From: Hyunsoonleella flava
GTDB taxonomy: Bacteria > Bacteroidota > Bacteroidia > Flavobacteriales > Flavobacteriaceae
DNA length: 64,000 nt
Direction: 5' to 3'
NCBI RefSeq assembly: GCF_004310325.1
Contig: NZ_SIRT01000014.1
Span: forward strand, 53,870-117,869
Positions 61,946 through 64,000 of this stretch are shown piece after piece. Within the stretch, counting starts at the first letter, position 1; the number at the start of each line of letters is the position of its first letter. The translations under genes were made by a program, and so were the position numbers. The notes under the pieces were generated by a model. The model did not search any database, was not told the DNA's origin, and was given only the letters and a program-made list of their open reading frames with translations.

Positions 61946-64000
61946 ATGAAAAATCCATTACTATTTCATAGAAATCCGAAAAAAAGCCTAGTGCAATTAT
62001 TGTTTGTATTGTGCTTTATTTTCTCTGTAAATTCTCTGTACTCACAAGAAGTTATAGTCAATAAATATGCAGTTGAAAACGCCACTAATTGTAATCAATT
62101 TGATGTTACATTGGAAGTTATTGGCAACCCTCCTGCACAACCTCAAGAAGTTGTCCTTGTAATTGATAGATCTGGTAGTATGGATGATGATGATGGAGAT
62201 CCAACAACACCTTTACCTATAGAACATGCTCAGGATGCGGCTATTGATTTTATAAATCAATTCTTTTTACCTGCCAACAACCCAACAGGGTTGAATAAAA
62301 TAGCTATAGTCACTTTTGGAACAACAGCTTCTTTAGATGAACCGTTAACTGATAGTAGTGGAGAAACAACACTCATAAATACGATAAACGCCATATCTAC
62401 TGGAGGAAGAACAAATACTGAACATGCCGTAATTTTAGCTGACAATGAGCTAACAACCAATGGTACTTTTGATTGTAGAACTAACAGAAGTATTATTCTT
62501 TTATCTGATGGTGTACCAACCAGTAGAGATCCTCAAAGTAGTGCTACAAATTGTGCTTCGTTAGTTGACGAGACACCGTGTGTGTTAGAAGCTATTCAAG
62601 CTGCACAAGACTCATGGACCACAACAATAGCTGGAGAAGTATATAATCAAAGTTTTTTCACAATTGGACTTATAGGTGCTATCGGTGGTCCTGTTGAAGC
62701 TAGAGGTGTAAGTACTTTGGACCAAATGCAAAATGCTGGTGCCTTTACCACTGAAGATAACGCAGATTTAACAGGAATTTACAATACAATATTAGGACAA
62801 TTAGTAGCAGCAGCTACACAATTACCAAGTCAAGCTCTGGTAACGGATATTGTTGAAACTGGATACTCAGTAGTTCCTGGTTCTATTGTTGCTAGTAAAG
62901 GTACAGGAACTGTTTCTGGTCAAACGGTTTCTTGGGATGTAAATAATGTGTTCAACGAAACAATCACCCTTAATTATACCATTGAAGGCACACCTACGGT
63001 ATGTGGAATTAATCCTTCAGGCACTTCAACTATTAATTATGAAGATTCATCTTGTAATACAGCGTCAATAACATTTAATAATCCAACGGTTTGTTTACCC
63101 TGCCCGGATATTGATCCAACAATTTCTCAAAGTGGATGTACTAGCATTGATTATTCAAGTACTGTTGACCAAGGTGGATGTTCATCTATGGCAGATTCTT
63201 ATGCTTGGGAATTCTTCTTGGATGGAAATTCAGTTGGAACATCAAATACTTTAAGTGGTACCTTTAATTATACAGGAACACCTCCATTTCAAGGAAATTT
63301 TACAGCTACTTTAACATACACAGGTACTTATGGAACTGGATGTATATTGCCAAATGTAACCGAAACATCAAATACAGTGGTTTTACCTACTGCCTTAAGT
63401 GGAAACATTACATCACAAACTAATGTGATTTGTCCAGGGGCTGCAACAGGAGAAATTGTAGCAGAAGGTGTAGATGGAACAGCGCCGTATTCTTATTCTA
63501 TTGATGGTGGTACCAATTACCAACCTTCTGGAACGTTTCCAGATCTTACTACAGGTAATTATACCATAACAATTCTTGACGACATAGGATGTACAACTAC
63601 GGTTAATACTACAATTATTGATGCTGGAGATAGTGAAGATCCAATAATTTCTTGTCCAGCAGATATAACTGCTAACACTTCTGATGATGCAATTGGCAAT
63701 TGTTCAACTACTGTTACTCTTGGTACACCTACAACTTCGGATAACTGTTCCGTGGCCTCTATTGTGGCTCAAGTAAGTAATTCAGACATTGATCCTATTA
63801 CTTTTGAATTTGGATTAGGAGATACTATTGTTACTTGGATTGTTACTGATGGTAGTGGTAATACCGCTAGCTGTACGCAAACAGTAACGGTAACGGATAA
63901 CGAAGATCCTACGATTAACTGTCCTGCCCCTATAAACGTCAATGTAGATGGTGGTACTGATGGTGCGGTGGTAACTTATACTGCTCCTGTAGGTACAGAT
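61946..64000 (+). CDS. Giant surface protein with vWA, SprB-repeat and HYR domains (partial, continues past the window)
   Basis: The frame is open for 685 codons from the ATG at 61946 to the window end. Signal peptide, then a von Willebrand A domain (about 55-290) with MIDAS VVLVIDRSGSMD and ILLSDGVPT; a DUF11-like adhesive segment (GYSVVPGSIVASKG); a SprB-type repeat (about 480-540: QTNVICPGAATGEI, GNYTITILDDIGCT); then HYR domains beginning DPIISCPADI and DPTINCPAPI with SDNCS. Typical of type IX-secreted flavobacterial adhesins linked to gliding. The C-terminal sorting domain should lie downstream. Confidence 0.9.
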   Translation, partial: MKNPLLFHRNPKKSLVQLLFVLCFIFSVNSLYSQEVIVNKYAVENATNCNQFDVTLEVIGNPPAQPQEVVLVIDRSGSMDDDDGDPTTPLPIEHAQDAAIDFINQFFLPANNPTGLNKIAIVTFGTTASLDEPLTDSSGETTLINTINAISTGGRTNTEHAVILADNELTTNGTFDCRTNRSIILLSDGVPTSRDPQSSATNCASLVDETPCVLEAIQAAQDSWTTTIAGEVYNQSFFTIGLIGAIGGPVEARGVSTLDQMQNAGAFTTEDNADLTGIYNTILGQLVAAATQLPSQALVTDIVETGYSVVPGSIVASKGTGTVSGQTVSWDVNNVFNETITLNYTIEGTPTVCGINPSGTSTINYEDSSCNTASITFNNPTVCLPCPDIDPTISQSGCTSIDYSSTVDQGGCSSMADSYAWEFFLDGNSVGTSNTLSGTFNYTGTPPFQGNFTATLTYTGTYGTGCILPNVTETSNTVVLPTALSGNITSQTNVICPGAATGEIVAEGVDGTAPYSYSIDGGTNYQPSGTFPDLTTGNYTITILDDIGCTTTVNTTIIDAGDSEDPIISCPADITANTSDDAIGNCSTTVTLGTPTTSDNCSVASIVAQVSNSDIDPITFEFGLGDTIVTWIVTDGSGNTASCTQTVTVTDNEDPTINCPAPINVNVDGGTDGAVVTYTAPVGTD

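Noticed and set aside
1..64000. CRISPR array, tRNA genes, prophage or transposase genes
   Set aside because: No regularly spaced repeats with unique spacers, no tRNA-like T-loop/anticodon arrangement and no phage or transposase motifs were found on reading.

Overview
The window looks like chromosome from a low-GC marine-type Flavobacteriaceae bacterium (Bacteroidota). The evidence is the type IX secretion C-terminal tail on a secreted protein, Bacteroidota-type promoters (TAnnTTTG near -7), several lineage-specific families (DUF3667, DUF3822, DUF4293, BT_3928/DoxX, DUF1599), a Rho factor with a long Asn/Gln/Lys-rich insertion, and a SprB/HYR-type giant surface protein. I see no tRNA, rRNA operon, CRISPR array, transposase or phage gene.

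Layout. 1-1077: clpS (cut by the window edge) and prmA. 1225-6236: an accessory island with a TPR histidine kinase/LuxR response regulator pair between two genes for exported proteins; both flanking promoters carry the same ~43-bp palindrome. 6316-13703: conserved core (tpiA, TlpA thioredoxin, lone DppB-like permease, DoxX/BT_3928, DUF1599, then divergent folP and cdaA), with a DUF559 nuclease-like gene bracketed by two copies of a repeat. 13703-17807: two DUF3667 zinc-ribbon membrane proteins coupled to cdaA, an MsbA-like ABC exporter, truA. 17808-19860: GC-rich repeat, a membrane protein and a cassette-like orphan gene inside nested inverted repeats. 19857-23760: phosphodiesterase, SlyD-like FKBP, DUF4293 and rho. 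23796-29475: a tight run of ATP-grasp ligase, rhodanese with extra C-terminal domain, N-formylglutamate amidohydrolase and QEGLA-motif carboxypeptidase, preceded by a glutamate/dicarboxylate symporter. 30472-41250: aroC, LpxH-like phosphatase, FAD/Fe-S dehydrogenase, beta-barrel, Gfo/Idh oxidoreductase, ThuA protein, large metalloprotease. 41471-46676: PlsC-like acyltransferase, KdnB-like oxidase, HAD phosphatase, KdsB (Kdo or Kdo8N branch of LPS), DUF4126, RecD-like helicase. 46804-49799: membrane protein/DUF3822/rsmD operon and a secreted protein. 49871-53827: rnpB (RNase P RNA), then a variable interval before dnaX holding a lipoprotein, a vanadium haloperoxidase-like enzyme and a chimeric duplication made of the 5' ends of dnaX and rnpB. 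53828-60915: dnaX, lipoprotein, miaE, a barrel protein and a polyphosphate cluster (ppk1, ppx, sixA-like). 61392-64000: small secreted protein and the start of a giant vWA/SprB/HYR adhesin that runs off the window.

The most interesting points are the palindrome pair flanking the two-component system, the rnpB/dnaX mosaic scar, the ATP-grasp/rhodanese/FGase/QEGLA operon, the repeat-bounded DUF559 gene and the nested inverted repeats around the orphan gene at 18986-19621.
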